DNA of 64,000 bases from Owenia fusiformis (lineage: Eukaryota > Annelida > Polychaeta > Sabellida > Oweniidae). How positions within the stretch are numbered: position 1 is the stretch's first letter; each line of letters opens with the position of its first letter. The DNA lies in the NCBI GenBank assembly GCA_903813345.2, contig CAIIXF020000001.1, positions 55,974,270 to 56,038,269 on the forward strand. Direction: 5' to 3'. Below are positions 27,301 through 38,221 of this stretch, one piece after another. The position numbers and the translations under genes are program-made. Under the pieces are notes generated by a model that worked only from the letters and a program-made list of their open reading frames with translations, did not search any database and was not told the DNA's origin.

Positions 27301-30300
27301 TAACATTTCTACTTATTCTCATGACTTTAACACAAACATGATGATCTGTCAGTAAAAACACATTTAATATGATTGCAGAAATATTGGAAGAAAGTCGAGG
27401 GTCCAACGAAGACAGCCATAGTGGCAATGAAAGACTGGCTGGTGAAAGGACAAGTGGAACTTTACCAGCGAAGTATGTATCCCTTGTGAAAACTAAACTA
27501 TGCTTCGTTATATTATCAATTTGATAAATTGTATAGTTAATTGACTTTGGACAGGATAACATGTGTAAGTTTCTGCATTTTGATTGCTAGAGGGATGAGT
27601 TGCGCCATCTTTAAATCACTGGGATTATATTGATACACTTATCGCTGTCAGTATGATTATGTATCAACAGGAGTCACTGAAGTCACACTTTTTGATAATT
27701 GTACAATTTCCATATGAGGGATATTGTATATTGTTTATATAAGGCAATATTGAATCTGGAGATCGGTTATAAAAGAGACATTTGAGTACAAGTAATCAGG
27801 GTGAGCCAAAAAAGGTAACCCAACAAAATGTTAATAATTCAGTCATACAGCAAGGTTTAAGGTCACATTTGGCACAATTAAACATAGTTCAAAGTTCTTT
27901 CATTTTATCAAGGTTCATTGGTCTAATCTAAATGGTCACGATTTTATGGTCATTTTACAAAACATGCCAGTTTCTTCTCTGGAGGCAAGCATCGGGTGAA
28001 GTTATTCTGACTACATGCTCACAGATATCTTGTATCATGGCTCTCATCTTCCTCTAATCTCTTGTTTCAATCCTCTGATGCTTCTAGGGACATTATCTTT
28101 GAAATAGCCTGAAATATAAAAGTGTTGGCTCTAATATCGGGTGAGTTTTTCATGTTTTGGCATTTGGAGCATATTTTGTAAATGGGCATAAAATTGTGAC
28201 CATTAGGAATAGACCAATGACACTTAGAATGAAAGAACATTGGACAAGGTTCAATTGTGCCAAATATGATATGTTATTTACATTTGTTTGGGTTACCTTT
28301 TTTGGCTTACCCTCTAAATACTGGCCTCTATATTAAAGAATTTCCACCACATGTTTTACAATATCCAGTACATGTACATGTATACCTGACCATGGGCATT
28401 CAATCTCTATTGAAAGCCCATGGCCTGACTAAACATGCCAGGTCTTGTGGCCAGCTTTTCTATGGTTGTATTAATATTTTCTACTAGTGCGTCAATTCTT
28501 TCAATGTTTGTTTGTTGATAGTTAGAGGTTTCTATGGTTTTTGAACCAATGTCTGTCTGTTTTTGAGCTCCATTGAGAAAGCATATATTATATACTATTG
28601 TTCAACTAACATATGATCAGTTTCTGGCCTCTATCAGACCTACCTTGGGTAGCCTTTCCTGAAACATATAAAGATTTGTGATTCCAGAGGCGCTGTTCTA
28701 AAACCACTTGTCAATTCAAAAAGAAACATTTCACATATCATATCAACACTGAAAAAATAAGTCAAAGTGTTTAAACTTTTCGTGGAGCCTTTATAAGTTC
28801 TCTTCGTGATATTTAAACCTAGGACCTGCAGAATCATGGAATAGAAGAAACTTCTAGGTCCATCATAGAATGAGTAATCTGGCATGCAGGCCCGTAGCCA
28901 GGATTGGCCAAGGGTAGTTCACTTTTTGAAAAATTCCAGGGGGGGTTCCCTTGTGACAATTTTGGTCCAAAAATGGCCAAAATCACTTCACATGCTGAAG
29001 TAATAATACCTATGATGGAGCAGCACTCTGTCTAGATTCTTTTCATATTGTTTTGTAATAATGATGTAATTCCTTTTGTGATGTCATTAACATATACTAT
29101 GGTTACAATTTGATTGTCTATCAACCATCAAACTCTCAGATTGATGAAATCACATTCAAAGTACATGCTAATGTAAGTATTTTCAACTGGGTTGCTGATA
29201 TTTTTATGTTTACGATTTGCATAGGATTTTTGAAAGGAACTTATTGAATACCCTCTACAAAATTATATGATGCAAATATTTAGTGTACAGAAAATCATTT
29301 AAGAATCATGAAATATGATTTGTCCCGAGTGATGACCTCAGTTGCTAGAGCTTCCATTAAATAATTTCTGTCAATTATTTACTAAACTACAAATAGTTAC
29401 CTAACTTAACCTCATAGATTCTACCATTGATCATGGGCTTTCTCTTGAAAGCCCATGCATAGATATTGAGCTACAGAAATAAAAACTTTGATGAATAATT
29501 CAATAACTATTCATATAGTTGAAATATTTGGGGACCTGTCCATCTTTGACCATTGGGGTTATGCCATGCGGTATAGTCCCTAGATAATATCCCTATTGGG
29601 CGGAGGTCAACAGATCTGCCTCCAATATGAGAACTTACATCATAGATTTAAAACAATTCAATTAGATTTATCCTTGCTGTTATTTTGAAACTGTTTTATT
29701 TCCTGATTTCTAGCTTTTCGGACACTGAAAGAGCTGCCAGGTACTGATAAAGTCTTTTAATCTTTGCAATAAGCCTTATAACCCTAGATCAGTGTCTGTC
29801 TTTTAGTATAGCACTGTCACATTGCCTTTGTCACTAAGATATCTCCACCAGCTCTTAAGAACTAGATCGAAATATCAAGAAAAGGGCTAGATATCTTGAT
29901 TTAGTATTTGATCTACAGATCAAAATAGCCAGTGGTAAACTTAGTTTTAGATTTCTTTAGCTTTCACAATTGACCTGTTTTGCAAGCATCCAATTTACTT
30001 AATTTCTATTTTGGTTTGTAATGATACTTTTTAGATTTACATACACTGTACTTACAGAGCCTTACACACACACCCTTGTACATATGCCCTCATATACATG
30101 CCCTTGTACATATGCCCTTATACACATGTCTTTGTACATATGCCCTTACACTCATGCCCTTTTACATATGCCCTAATATACTTGCCCTTATAAACATGTC
30201 CTTGTGCACATGCCCTTATATACATACCCTTGTATACATGCCCCTGTACATATACCCTTATACACATGACCTTATACATATACCCCTAAATACATGCCTC

Positions 30301-33300
30301 TACTATTCATGCCTTTGTACACACACCTATTGCCCCTTACACAGTTGCAATTTTGCATTTTATATATTTTACATTGCATAGAGTTCTATTCAGAGTTGTA
30401 AACTAGGTTAAACTTGCTAACATTTGATAAATGATATACAAATTTCAGATCCCCAATAACATACTACATACTTATCATTTTATATGCATCATCTTGGTTT
30501 TGCTTACCACTGTATACATCCATGTTTTAAGTACATGTAATGCCAACATGTCACATAGTTGCTTCATTGGCTATGTGGCTTTTGTGGCTATATAGACTAG
30601 TCTCTACCACTTGCTTTTAGAGTTCCATTAGTAGAACAGTAGATGCAGTTCTATATGTTTTGTCTCTCTGCATGGCATGCTTGGTCAACAATTCAATTTT
30701 ATTGGAAAAAATGTAAAAAACCTAAATTATGAAACTCATTTTCTTTGAATTAGTTGTAATGTATGAACTGTCATCTTCAAAAATTGTGATAATGAAACGT
30801 TTCAAACTTATCATGTGGTCTGGTTTTCTCCCGTAATTGATGAAACACAAATTACAAGCTATTGTTGTATTTACCTGTAAAAACATATCATATATGACAC
30901 CCTTGTAAAGTTTTGATTGATGTTCTGACTTAACATAGTAATCAAGCAATCAGTGAATTATAAATCATTCATTTCTTTCAGTTTTAAATATGGCTCAGAT
31001 GACGAAGTGGCGTCTTCAATAACTTCTGGGTCAGGTCCTAGTGCAGCCCAGAGTTCCAGCCCCCGCCAACATTCTCAACACAACAGCTCTCAGCACAACC
31101 TTCCCAGTGTTCAACAGTTTGACATGGAGGTTTTACTGAGGGAGCACATGAGAGAGATGCAGTCAAATATCCAGAAAAGTATCAGTGATAATGTAGACAA
31201 TCTAAGAGTAAGTAGGCATAGAGAAGAAGTTTCATTGTAGGGTATTTTATTGGATGAATTATTTAACCATATATGGAAATAAAATGAGAGGCAATGGATT
31301 AATCCTCACATCACATCTATCATTGTTATAATTGCAGTCTATGTATTCCCTACTAGTGATAAATGAGATGCATGCAGTAACTAAGAGAGGGTGTATAAAT
31401 TGGAATCCTTACCTTTGAATAGTTGATATTAAAACTTTTGATGTTTACTGAATAGTTCCAGGAAATGCTTCTAACTTGATGTAACAGGCAATAATTCAAG
31501 AAAAATAAATGATAATTTGGGTGTTTCCCGTGTGCAACTTTGCATTTCCTGTGTTTAATAATACATTACTTTGCCTGTATGATTTTTAACCGAGGATGAA
31601 TATGAGCATTTTAGAAATGTACATTACTTTGCAATTCCTGAACAATTGTAAAAAACTGTAAAAAGTATCTTAATGACTAGCCAAGTAGGCGCTAGAAAGT
31701 TTGAATTTCATTCTTTTTAATGATATCTCTTGAAAGCCCATGACTTAGGGTGATTTAATGCACTCGTTTCTTGTATGTGAGCCTTTGAAATTGAGCTCTT
31801 ACCCTCATTCAAAGTCTCATACAAGATGATCATGCTTGAAATCATCCACAACACATCGAGCCCTTGAATCGTTTAACACATTTATGTGCTTTAGGCTGAG
31901 ATGCAAGCCAACCATGCATGCTTCCAACAAGCTCTAGAAGAGGAAAGATTCAGGTACCAGAGACAAGAGGAACAGATGAATGACCTCACTGAGCTTCATC
32001 AGCATGAAATCACCAATCTAAAACAGGTGAGAAACAAGAACAATCTCTTCAAATCATAGATCTTGGGGCCAGCGTTTTGTTAAATAGGCTGTGTTTAATG
32101 CTGGTAATAGCACAGTGTTTGATTGGTATCCCGGGGTTCATATAGATTAGACTCTTGCTAACCATTGCACACTTGATAAAGAAGTATGGTAGAGCTATAT
32201 AATAAATCCAAACTGCCGTTTTTTTCAACACATTTCTTCTAGTCCAGGTGTAAAGGTTTCATGCAGAATTCTACATTGTAATCTATTTAAACATCGTAAT
32301 CTTTTTAAACAAAAATATTCAAAGTATTCAGAATATGTTAGCTGATTTCATACGAAACATATTAAAAGAAAATTTTACGAATGTTATACAAAAGAAAAAA
32401 TCCATATATTTTAATGCCTACTCGCCGCTACAAAAAATATTAACTTGCAACAAACAGCATTTCAGTGCATGAATGCTCATTACAAATTGATGATGTTTTC
32501 CATTCTGTTTGAAAAGGAGTTGACCAGTATGGAGGAGAAAATGGACTATCAGCTAGAAGAGAGGACTCGTGATATACATGAAGCCCTCGAAAACTGCCAA
32601 ACAAGGGTAAGATAAAATACATAAGGCCATTTTGGATTACTTACAGTGTCACTTATGACTTAAAAATCATTGAAAACACCTATATCATTGTACAAATATA
32701 TTTCAATTTCAGTGTGTAACAACCCTCCACCACAATCCAACAATCATTAAATAATAAGGTATTTATGTCTCACCCCATACATGTCTTTGCAGATAACTAA
32801 GATGGAGCTACAGCAGCAACAACAACAACTCATCTCTATGGAGGGCATAGAGAACTCTAATGCCAGGGTATTCATAACTAAACTAATCAACATGGTGTTA
32901 GCCATCCTTGTTGTACTCTTAGTGGCAGTCTCTACTCTGGCTAATATACTGGGTCCATTCCTCACTTCAAGGTAAATTACGTACATGCATACTTAGGGAT
33001 GGTGTCCATATGTTGGCAATGTGGAATGGGTTCATTTCAGTATATCTTAACTAGCCTCCCTTGAATCATAATACAGGTTATATATAAATGTTCATTTGGC
33101 TTTTGATTGAATTTTTTCAAATCAAATGAAATCTTCATTTATCCTCTTGCCTATCAAATTAACATTGTTCTTTTACAACTTTTGACAGTGGGATATCATT
33201 CATTATAGGATCACGTCGATAAATTGGGACAGCACAATAAAGGATCACTCTTAGAAAGAAACATGAATAATATTATCTCATACAAAATCAGTATTGATTA

Positions 33301-33650
33301 AACATTATGCAAATTGTATGATATAACATCTAGATGAGAAATATCCATATGTATGTTATGAACATTGTTTTGATGAGACATATGTTTCATTGCAAATGGG
33401 GCCCATACATTGTAAGACACATTAAACACAAAACTATGCTTTGCCCGAGAACTATCTCAAGAGTCATTGTTGTGTACCACTACAAAATGACTGGTTTTAA
33501 AAGAATTCTTTTTTGCTTTTCAGACTTCGAATTCTCTCAACAGTGGCTCTGATAGGCTGTTCTGTAGCAGTATGGAGACACTGGCCTTTAATTATAGACA
33601 ATTTAAATATTTTAAGAGAACACTTTAGTGGACTTTTCTCAAGTCAATAA
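3380..33650 (+). CDS. TMCC: TMCC-family transmembrane and coiled-coil protein (15 coding exons)
   Basis: Coding exons: 3380-3519, 20891-21092, 21554-21731, 22176-22401, 22937-22981, 23939-23992, 25571-25603, 26839-26918, 27379-27472, 29714-29740, 30982-31207, 31895-32026, 32517-32606, 32793-32971, 33524-33650 (TAA). All junctions are GT-AG and phases agree, giving about 610 residues. Family hallmarks: SDTNL near residue 50; a coiled-coil block with EYLKLA.SADKQQ and [12 protein letters not shown] (about 175-220); SKPRE and NKFGSADNI (about 295-315); [12 protein letters not shown]-type coiled coil, here [12 protein letters not shown], then [10 protein letters not shown] (about 435-520); two C-terminal membrane segments (about 540-568 and 570-590). 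Vertebrate TMCC1-3 are ER membrane proteins; location here is inferred. The ATG at 3380 is the first in-frame Met after a TGA at 3320 and its exon ends in the phase needed by 20891. That first exon is the least certain part. Four small exons (45, 54, 33, 27 nt) are phase-symmetric. Confidence 0.9.
3593..3662. repeat. Imperfect hairpin
   Basis: CTACAGCC at 3593-3600 is the reverse complement of GGCTGTAG at 3655-3662, with further interrupted pairing inside. It begins 74 bp after the first TMCC coding exon, in the intron. No flanking duplication seen. Confidence 0.45.
3900..4049 (-). CDS. Candidate internal exon of an unidentified gene
   Basis: On the - strand an acceptor (TTTCATCAG) precedes 150 nt, exactly 50 codons without a stop, ending at a GTAACC donor (3899-3894); phase is 0 at both ends. 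The peptide (start [10 protein letters not shown], then [20 protein letters not shown]) is rich in K, E and Q and looks like a charged helix or short coiled coil. Reading on past the donor gives low-complexity Pro/Arg sequence, consistent with an intron. I do not recognise the family. It is antisense inside TMCC intron 1 and could belong with the candidate exon at 523-656. Confidence 0.33.
4401..4421 (+). other. Exon-end-like motif ATGCAAAGG before a GTATGT donor (copy 1)
   Basis: GAATGCAAAGGGTATG at 4406-4421 recurs exactly at 5625-5640. Here it forms a possible splice donor AAAGG|GTATGT and a TATA-like ATATATAAA lies about 80 bp upstream. It may be an alternative, possibly non-coding, first exon of TMCC; there is no ATG in the frame that matches exon 20891. 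Confidence 0.25.
5345..5560 (+). promoter_or_regulatory. Possible internal or alternative promoter
   Basis: A locally GC-rich patch has a GC box (CCCCGCCCCCAC), a CCAAT box (ACCAATCAG near 5434) and a CRE-like TTACGTCA near 5490, in otherwise AT-rich DNA. It lies just upstream of the second ATGCAAAGG/GTATG exon-end motif. It could drive a shorter TMCC transcript or a - strand gene, because GC and CCAAT boxes work in both directions. Confidence 0.4.
5611..5640 (+). other. Exon-end-like motif ATGCAAAGG before a GTATGG donor (copy 2)
   Basis: Second copy of the 16-mer at 4406-4421. A pyrimidine tract and AG (CTTTCTTTTTAG, ending 5610) come just before it, so it could be the end of a first exon or a very small internal exon. 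In one frame it would add NECKG directly before the KKSDTNL that starts the exon at 20891, but a TGA upstream leaves no start codon in that frame. Confidence 0.25.
6798..6967. mobile_element. MITE, CAGGCCCGTAGCC family, copy 1
   Basis: 170 bp starting CAGGCCCGTAGCCAGG and ending in the near reverse complement GGCTACGGCCTG. ATGAC occurs on both flanks, offset by one base on the left. Relatives lie at 28887-28989 (truncated) and 40087-40252. No coding capacity, so non-autonomous. Confidence 0.8.
8130..8556. mobile_element. Inverted-repeat element with internal tandem duplication
   Basis: CAAGGAGGATTGGCTCCCAG at 8130 recurs as its near reverse complement at 8534-8556. A unit of about 125 bp is duplicated head to tail inside (starts near 8130 and 8255), each with TTTTCCAACAATGAAAACG and GATTATAAATTCAAA. 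No reading frame. Likely a short non-autonomous DNA transposon. Confidence 0.6.
9023..9495. mobile_element. MITE-like element with GACAT-rich interior
   Basis: TAGCCATACACTAGTTGGACAT at 9023 pairs with ATGTCTAATTGGTATATGGCTA ending at 9495, about three quarters of positions. Between the ends GACAT and its complement occur many times in both orientations, like subterminal transposase binding sites. No target duplication recognised. Confidence 0.55.
13082..13630. mobile_element. Nested MITE inside the left fold-back arm
   Basis: The sequence starts CAGGGTGTCC right after TA and has its own long imperfect inverted arms: GTCAATCCTGCATATTCTG near 13127 pairs with a stretch near 13590, and AACTACAGCACTTTACAAC near 13228 with one near 13490. 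The right arm of the large fold-back lacks it: near 16395-16425 the flanks CATTCTACTGGTA and AGCTATGATTTCAT are separated by only a few bases. It therefore inserted after the fold-back formed. The right end is uncertain. Confidence 0.6.
15053..15313 (+). pseudogene. Decayed reading frame in the fold-back loop
   Basis: About 66 codons in one frame read as plausible protein (segments [32 protein letters not shown] and [14 protein letters not shown]), but there is a stop just upstream and no start or continuation. From memory it resembles a conserved segment of poorly described transposon-linked proteins of marine invertebrates (ADRN...HELMP.P.AL..TNG). I treat it as the remnant of an element gene; the function is unknown. 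Confidence 0.4.
17754..17845. repeat. Perfect-looking hairpin, 26-bp arms
   Basis: TGGGTCTGTAGAAAAAAACG with following GGTACC (17754-17779) pairs with GGTACC...CTACAAACCCA (17820-17845) at 24 of 26 positions, with a 40-nt loop. A short fold-back element with no flanking duplication seen. Confidence 0.65.
21741..21853. repeat. Minisatellite, about 22-25 bp unit, five copies
   Basis: Tandem units of ATCAGTTTGCACTATAGGAA plus AC or ACAT begin 10 bp after the donor of the TMCC exon 21554-21731. One unit has drifted (TTTTCACTTGAGG). It is intronic. Confidence 0.85.
22437..22462. mobile_element. Palindromic mini-element, copy 1
   Basis: Perfect 11-bp arms CATGGCCTTTC and GAAAGGCCATG around the loop AAGA. 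CTACAC lies directly on both sides (22431-22436, 22463-22468), like a target duplication. In a TMCC intron. Confidence 0.65.
22746..22874. mobile_element. MITE, CAGTAAAACCTG family, copy 1
   Basis: CAGTAAAACCTG at 22746 and CAGGTTTTACTG ending 22874 are perfect inverted ends, each flanked by TA, as for Tc1/mariner elements. The 129-bp interior is non-coding. It sits in the intron between TMCC exons 22176-22401 and 22937-22981. Relatives: 34142-34281 and 51279-51456. Confidence 0.85.
27798..28313. mobile_element. Non-autonomous element with long inverted ends (AGGGTGAGCC)
   Basis: AGGGTGAGCCAAAAAAGGTA at 27798 matches the reverse complement of the right end (to 28313) at 24 of 25 positions over the first 25 bp. 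Pairing goes on inward with drift: GTTCATTGGTCTAAT near 27914 faces AGACCAATGACACTTAG near 28212. No transposase frame. In the TMCC intron after exon 27379-27472. Confidence 0.75.
28390..28423. mobile_element. Palindromic mini-element, copy 2
   Basis: CCATGGGCATTCAA and TTGAAAGCCCATGG around a 6-nt loop, one arm mismatch. CCTGA lies directly on both sides (28385-28389, 28424-28428). Confidence 0.65.
28887..28989. mobile_element. MITE, CAGGCCCGTAGCC family, truncated copy 2
   Basis: The left end CAGGCCCGTAGCCAGG and about 100 bp of interior match the copy at 6798-6967, including GTGACAATTTTGGTCC. The right half is missing after AAAATCACTT. Confidence 0.75.
29432..29457. mobile_element. Palindromic mini-element, copy 3
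   Basis: Perfect arms CATGGGCTTTC and GAAAGCCCATG around TCTT. No clear flanking duplication. Confidence 0.55.
30070..30330. repeat. Minisatellite of ATGCCCTTATACAC-type units
   Basis: About 15-18 diverged units of 14-18 bp, alternating forms of ATGCCCTTGTACAT and ATGCCCTTATACAC. The array opens a 101-codon frame rich in C, Y, H and L, which is a product of the repeat and not a gene. In a TMCC intron. Confidence 0.85.
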
Positions 33651-34141
33651 CACAGGAGGGGGTTTCTCACCCCCTAGGATTTCAACAAATTGTATGAAGT
33701 AAGGTATAGACTACTTATGCGAATTTGGTGTGTATATATATACATATAAATATAATAGGTGATTAAAAAACATGTAATGGTTGTACATATATATAATTTT
33801 AATGACACCTGTTTTCACCTGAAGCACAATCAATGGCAACAGATATGAATAACGAGAATAATAAAAAAGACACTGCTGTATTGGACTTTTATACAGTAAG
33901 TTTGGATGAGAAATTAGGTTCTGTTTGAGCAAATCGGCCCTCATGCTCAAGGTGGACATACGCATATATATTCTTGCTTCAAAGAGTTGCTACCCCCCAC
34001 CCCTCCCCTCCCTACACACCCACTTCACAAGAGGGGGTGAGGGGTTTAAAGCCTTTATGTTGGACTTATACATTTACTATAGTGATGGATATACATAAGA
34101 ACTGTAATAACAATGACACACATTGAATGTATGCTTATATG

Positions 34142-34281
34142 CAGTAAAACCTGCCTAAACTGAACATTGCTTGAGAGGTCTTGTATCAAAAATTGGGATA
34201 TTCAAAAAAGGAATGAAAAAGGTTCCACATGTGTGTGAGATGTTCACTGTAGAGAGGTGTTCATTGTCACAGGTGTTACTG
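34142..34281. mobile_element. MITE, CAGTAAAACCTG family, copy 2
   Basis: It starts CAGTAAAACCTGCC and ends CAGGTGTTACTG, with a subterminal AGAGAGGTGTTCATT shared in near-identical form with the copy at 22746-22874. About 490 bp after the TMCC stop, so probably in its 3' UTR. Confidence 0.75.
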
Positions 34282-35494
34282 TACATATTAACAACTATAC
34301 ATATGACTTGCGTTTGCAAACTTTATGTCATGTACTACAGACATGATATACACCTAAAAGTTTTCTTGACCAAGTGCAGTATGCAGTCTCAAGTGGGTGT
34401 TTTTATTATTGTTCAGGGTGCAATGTCGTGTTTGCAATCTCAAAATTGAATTTTATGAGCCTAATTCACTGGATTTGAAGAATGGTATTTATTGTTAAGC
34501 TTGGTGCAATACTGATATTTATTGAAAATATATTGGATGATACCATATACAATCAAATCATTCTTTTTTCATTAAATTGTAAAAGGTACCAGTTATGACA
34601 CTATGACTTACAAGACACACTTTGTTTTGTTGTTGTTTTATTTATTAAAATCTTTAAAACTTATATTCAATGGCATGTGACTTGAACACCACAGGGGATG
34701 TATAATAGTCCATAGTAAGATATTAAATGAGAAATTAATAAATGCTTGTGCCATACAAAATTGATATAAATACTAAATTACTAATGGATTTAATGAATAA
34801 CATGTATTTTTATTTTGTTATGAAACACATGTATAGTAGTACTTACATAGTACTTACATTTTAGGAAAAGCTTGTTTTACAAATGTCTACTGTGCTACAT
34901 AAATTGTAGATTTTGGGTTATTTCTGCTGGCACATACTGTCGCCTAAATATCGCTGTATGGATTTTCTTGAATTCAATTTAATACAGATAAAGGATATCA
35001 TCTGCTTTCTCATTATGCAAAATAGAATTCAAAATTAAGAGAAAGAACTGGAATGTGTGAATTGTAAACTTTTGTATACACAAAACATATTAATTTATTT
35101 GGCATTACAGCTAATGGCTTACTGTGGCTATATCACATTGATATTTATATTAACAATATGGCAGGAATTTAAATCCCCCAAGAAATGAGGTCCTTGTATA
35201 ATTATTTATTTAAATCCATACATTCGGTTCTTACATTGGTTCAGGCAGATCTACCAAACCTGATATATTGAATCTGGAATGTACAATTACAATCTGTGAA
35301 AATGTGTTTTAACATTGTTTGCAGATGTTATATTTATAAATCAACAAAAATGTTTACACCTGCCTGATAGTGTATTAGTGATGTACCAGACTAAAAAGCA
35401 CCAAAGTGTATTATAATTTATCCTTTTCTTGTCCTTAGTCCTTTGATATATGTTTTTGTGTGTCTTTGACCCACAGTATGTGTAAAATTTGTAC

Positions 35495-35640
35495 CAGGCG
35501 TTAGAGCCTTTAAATATATACGCTTTAAGCAGTACAAGAGCCTTTAAACATTTTGAATTTTTAGCGCACAACAGCCTTTAAAAGTATGAGTTTTAAGCAG
35601 TATGTGAGCCTTTAAATATTTGGGCTTTAAGTTGTATGTA
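35495..35640. repeat. Degenerate tandem repeat, AGCCTTTAAA motif
   Basis: Four units of roughly 35-45 bp carry (G)AGCCTTTAAA followed by variants of TTTAAGCAGTA. Likely in the TMCC 3' UTR or just beyond it. Confidence 0.55.
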
Positions 35641-37090
35641 CAGAGATAGGTTAGATGTACACTGCTGATATTTAGAAAAGTTTTCCAAACAATCACATTA
35701 CCTGTCTTTAAATACATGTACATATTATAACTATAACATATTGTTATTAATGATATTATAGCCACCTTTTAGCTACATTCGCATAGCATTTAATATCAAT
35801 ATTATCATATCTGAAATCTGATGCCATTTTTATTGAACTGCACATGTTTGTATTTGTCCATTTGTAAGTCATTGTACAATTTAGTGGCTGGCCATATTTA
35901 CATGTATGTCAACCGAAAAGATAGTGGCATTTTAATTTGTATATTTTTGTGTGGTTTTGATTATTATTTCATCCAATTTTAAATGACACTGATGGGTACA
36001 TACACTGCTAAAAGGTTCCCATCCTAATTGTACAGGTGTGCTGAAAAAATTGCAGAATTTCACTGAAGTAAAATATCAACATTTTTGGAGCAAGTCTCGT
36101 ATATTGGGATTTTGGTTTAATTTGTAAGATTGAGTATACAAGCAGATTTTGTTGTAAATTATCTGTAGATATTACTATTTATTGTTTAACGAGTTTCATG
36201 TAATGATGCTGTTCTGATATTTATATGTACAGTATCTAACTTAAATTGTGCATTTTTATGAGTTTGTTGAAAAATATTTTAATTTGAAAATGTGCGTGAA
36301 AACATAAATTCCTCCACTGTGGCTTATATTTTTTGATGTTTGGAAGATGTAAAATAAATTGGTGTCCTTCACAAATCAAATGCAATAGCTCAGAGATGCT
36401 CTCTCCACATTCACATTTCATCACATTGTTTCTGTATATTTGCTATTATTAATACTTTGATTATAATGCATTTATTAATTTATATCATGTTCATGTAGGA
36501 TTGTCTTAGGTTTGTAATCTGCATTCCAAAATGTGAAATGATTTGGATTGGTTGTTTGAAAATGCTTGGCAGAAGACACATGAGGGGTCATTTCAAAAGT
36601 TTTGCACTAAATTCTACATACATCTAGATCAACCAACCACCTTTGCAATTGAAATTTTACCACCAATGTAAAAAATCTTTATTTGTAAGACAAGTGTTTT
36701 GCATCGCGTCTCCAGACCCCCCCCCCCTATCTTTTTCACCTTTAGTGTAAGTTGCATATGTTTGAGGACGTATCACAATGACTTGAAAAATAAAACAAAT
36801 TGCTTGAGAATCAAACGTCAAATTTTCTTCATTTATATGACATTTTATTTTCAAGCAATTGTTTTAACTCCTACATTTTTGCAGTCTTGAATGCACTATT
36901 ACACAACTACATGCTGTGGACTTAAGAGACAGAGGCACCAGTTGAGAATCAACAGTACAATAATGTGAATGCCTTCTAAACTAGCACTAAAACCCCTAGA
37001 ACTGGCCCGGCAAGGTGGTAATAATGAGTTATTGTACATTCAGTACAGTGTACTGGTAGACATGTAATAGCTAATGTGAATTCATTTAGT

Positions 37091-37164
37091 CATCCTCCAA
37101 ATCCAGGGCTCCGGACATCATCCACTGCGTTGCTTGAGTTCTGGAGGCCTGTATTCGGAGGATG
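37091..37164. mobile_element. 74-bp hairpin element with 9-bp target duplication
   Basis: CATCCTCCAAATCCAGG at 37091 pairs with the 3' part ending TTCGGAGGATG at 37164, about 24 of 29 positions. TCATTTAGT is repeated exactly on both sides (37082-37090, 37165-37173). The length of the flanking repeat suggests a Mutator-like or hAT-like integrase acting in trans. CpG-containing, unlike the surroundings. Confidence 0.7.
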
Positions 37165-37417
37165 TCATTTAGTACAGTTTGTATAGGCCTATTTGAAGCG
37201 TGAACTTATTAAGTGACACCCAAGACTGTCAGTAATTGCAGAATATGTCTTAGTATGACCCATCTTCTTTTTTGTTTTGTTTAACATTACAACTTCATTT
37301 TCTTTATATAGGGTATATTAAGTGTATGTGAACTACTGCTTGTTCATGTGAAAAGATGAAATTAATATTTAGTGAGTGAGTGCACATCAATGGTTGTTAT
37401 AAATTGACCAAAATTAA

Positions 37418-37431
37418 AATAAATCAATAAA
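37418..37431 (+). terminator. Candidate poly(A) signals for TMCC
   Basis: Two AATAAA hexamers (37418-37423, 37426-37431) with a GT-containing stretch after them. Other AATAAA hexamers nearer the stop (for example near 34736 and 36353) are possible, so the true 3' end is undetermined. Confidence 0.3.
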
Positions 37432-38108
37432 GTGGTCAGTAGACATAAGGAAAAACTCTTTTGTTTTATCATTTATTTAACATAAAATCACTTTGTTATT
37501 TACAAGCATTTAATTTATTTCACTTTAATTCTGAAATTAATTCAAAACTAAAAGGAGTGTCAAGATTCAAGAGTATTCAAATATTCAGCACCATTAAACC
37601 CTTTATTGAGTGACCCCTTAATATATGACAGTATTACACCCCATTACAGTAAATCTGGAAATGATGAATCCTATAAGAACTAGAAGGGATATAATACAGA
37701 AAGTTGACAGTTTTAAAATATGCCACAACTTTACATATTTTTTGCTCTGATCATTTTCATGCCTACTTTCTCAAAAGATCTACGGTCTGGGTTTGTTTCA
37801 AGATCATTATTTGATTTTATGGTTATCTGTCCACAAAATTGAAAAGCGGATGTCCCCTTCAATCTAATAAATTTTGACATTTCTGCATTCTCAGTATAAC
37901 TCCACATCTGTTTGATCGGATATCTCAATGCCTTTGACAGAAATAAATTTAAACAGAAAAATTGACATGACTTTTTAAGATGTTGCTCTCTGTCCTGTCT
38001 AATTCCTTCAACTTTGACACTTTTAACATATGCCTCACAATGGTTAGGAGTTAGGACAGTCAAATTAATATAGATTTACAAGTGGGTTTTATCAAGTTTA
38101 TATTTATA

Positions 38109-38221
38109 CAGGGGTAGTATCCACACCTGTCATACTCTGGTTCCTCGTGGGAGTGTTTCATATGAAGAAAGCAACATCATTGAACACCCTAAGTTGTCAC
38201 AAGATGTGGATACTATCTCTG
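38109..38221. mobile_element. 113-bp MITE with TA target sites
   Basis: CAGGGGTAGTATCCACA at the left and TGTGGATACTATCTCTG at the right are inverted with two mismatches, and TA flanks both ends (38107-38108, 38222-38223). Mariner-type non-autonomous element. Confidence 0.75.

Noticed and set aside
30076-30381. 101-codon frame rich in Cys, Tyr and His
   Set aside because: It is read entirely through a diverged ATGCCCTTATACAC-type minisatellite, which explains both its openness and its composition.
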